Below are positions 4,642-5,177 of a stretch of DNA of 5,177 bases, one piece after another (the first letter of the stretch is position 1; each line of letters starts with the position of its first letter). The DNA is from Anaerolineales bacterium (GTDB lineage: Bacteria > Chloroflexota > Anaerolineae > Anaerolineales > Villigracilaceae). Both the position numbers and the translations under genes were made by a program. Location of the stretch: positions 1 to 5,177 of the forward strand of contig JAEURF010000128.1 in the NCBI GenBank assembly GCA_016789205.1, read 5' to 3'. The notes under the pieces were generated by a model. It saw only the letters and a program-made list of their open reading frames with translations, ran no database searches and had not been told where the DNA came from.

Positions 4642-5177
4642 ATGACTCATCCCAAAATTCTGATTACACGCCTCATCCCTGACGCAGGCTTGACTCTGCT
4701 TCGTCAACATTATCCTAACTTCGATATTTGGACTCCAGACCTTCCGATGACTCGTGAAGAATTAATTCAAAAATCAAAAGGTGTTGATGGTTTGCTGTGT
4801 ACTCTCACCGAAAAAATGGATGCAGAGTTAATGGACTCAATTGGTCCGCAATTGAAAGTAATCAGCAGTATGTCTGTAGGTGTGAATCATATATCTATTG
4901 CAGAAGCGACGAAAAGAAAAATTGCAATTGGAAACACACCCGGCGTTTTGGCAGATGCCACAGCCGACCAAGCCTTTGCATTATTACTGTCCGCCGCAAG
5001 AAGAATCACCGAAGCAGAAAGATTTTTGCGGGCTGGCAAATGGCAAACATGGATTCCGAATCTTTTACTCGGTGCTGATTTATCTGGTGCTACATTAGGG
5101 ATTATCGGGTTTGGAAGAATTGGTCAGGCGGTAGCGAAACGTGCTCAAGGTTTTGATATGCGAGTCGTTTATCAAAG
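4642..5177 (+). CDS. D-2-hydroxyacid dehydrogenase, glyoxylate/hydroxypyruvate reductase type, 3' end cut by window edge
   Basis: 178 residues are visible of a protein usually about 320 long. The family reduces 2-oxoacids such as glyoxylate or hydroxypyruvate to D-hydroxyacids with NAD(P)H in the cytoplasm. It starts MTHPKILITRLIPDAGLTLL, the typical N-terminal strand and helix of the catalytic domain. VISSMSVGVNHI at 73-84 is the substrate-loop region. NTPGVLADATAD at 98-109, followed by QAFALLLSAARRI, is a strong signature of the glyoxylate reductase (GyaR/GRHPR) branch. LRAGKWQTW follows, then the Rossmann strand and dinucleotide loop LGIIGFGRIG, with GxGxxG at 156-161. The catalytic Arg, Glu and His come after the window edge and cannot be checked. 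ATG 4642 is the start, with no Shine-Dalgarno but a -10 box 6 nt upstream, consistent with a leaderless message. Glyoxylate over hydroxypyruvate or another 2-oxoacid is not resolved. Confidence 0.93.
   Translation, partial: MTHPKILITRLIPDAGLTLLRQHYPNFDIWTPDLPMTREELIQKSKGVDGLLCTLTEKMDAELMDSIGPQLKVISSMSVGVNHISIAEATKRKIAIGNTPGVLADATADQAFALLLSAARRITEAERFLRAGKWQTWIPNLLLGADLSGATLGIIGFGRIGQAVAKRAQGFDMRVVYQ

Noticed and set aside
4621..4710. N-terminal extension of the thioesterase frame
   Set aside because: It would run over the divergent promoter and the dehydrogenase start; thioesterase homology begins at MVKIKQ after the TATAAT box.
4797..5098. Short plus-strand frames overlapping the dehydrogenase
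   Set aside because: Out-of-frame shadows of a gene with clear NTPGVLADATAD and GFGRIG motifs.

Overview
This window most likely comes from an AT-rich environmental bacterium. The best phylogenetic hint is a secreted protein dominated by a Thr-Pro low-complexity tract (TPTFTPTNTFTPTAT style), a common surface-protein style in Chloroflexota, especially Anaerolineae. The dispersed-looking CGAATT palindrome and the GGTC heptamer repeat would also fit such a genome. The taxonomic placement is inference; there is no rRNA or marker gene here.

Right edge (4642 to the end, plus strand): the 5' part of a D-2-hydroxyacid dehydrogenase of the glyoxylate/hydroxypyruvate reductase type. It diverges from a minus-strand gene pair, a PaaI-type hotdog thioesterase (4620-4144) and, 4 nt downstream, a secreted Thr/Pro-rich protein with a C-terminal membrane anchor (4139-3687). 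The divergent starts are only 21 nt apart. That gap holds one near-palindromic -10 element readable on both strands and placed for leaderless transcripts in both directions.

Middle (3566-3686): a 121-nt gap containing a 69-nt imperfect palindrome made of CGAATT-like blocks.

Left two thirds (3565 to 1, all minus strand): four genes in a likely co-transcribed run. In transcription order they are a TRIC/UPF0126-type membrane channel protein, a stand-alone FAD-binding subunit of the xanthine/CO dehydrogenase family, a four-TM membrane protein of unknown family, and a McrB-like AAA+ NTPase cut by the window edge. The FAD gene carries a 49-nt GGTC-type heptamer repeat inside its coding sequence. 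The McrB-like gene is easily missed because it has no ATG before residue 237: it starts on a non-ATG codon, or is read through from the membrane gene, whose TAA lies directly upstream in the same frame.

The membrane protein plus McrB-like ATPase is the best candidate here for an uncharacterised defence-type module. No effector nuclease (McrC or similar) is visible; it could lie beyond the left edge. There is no gene-free stretch over 300 nt, and I saw no tRNA, rRNA, CRISPR array or transposase.
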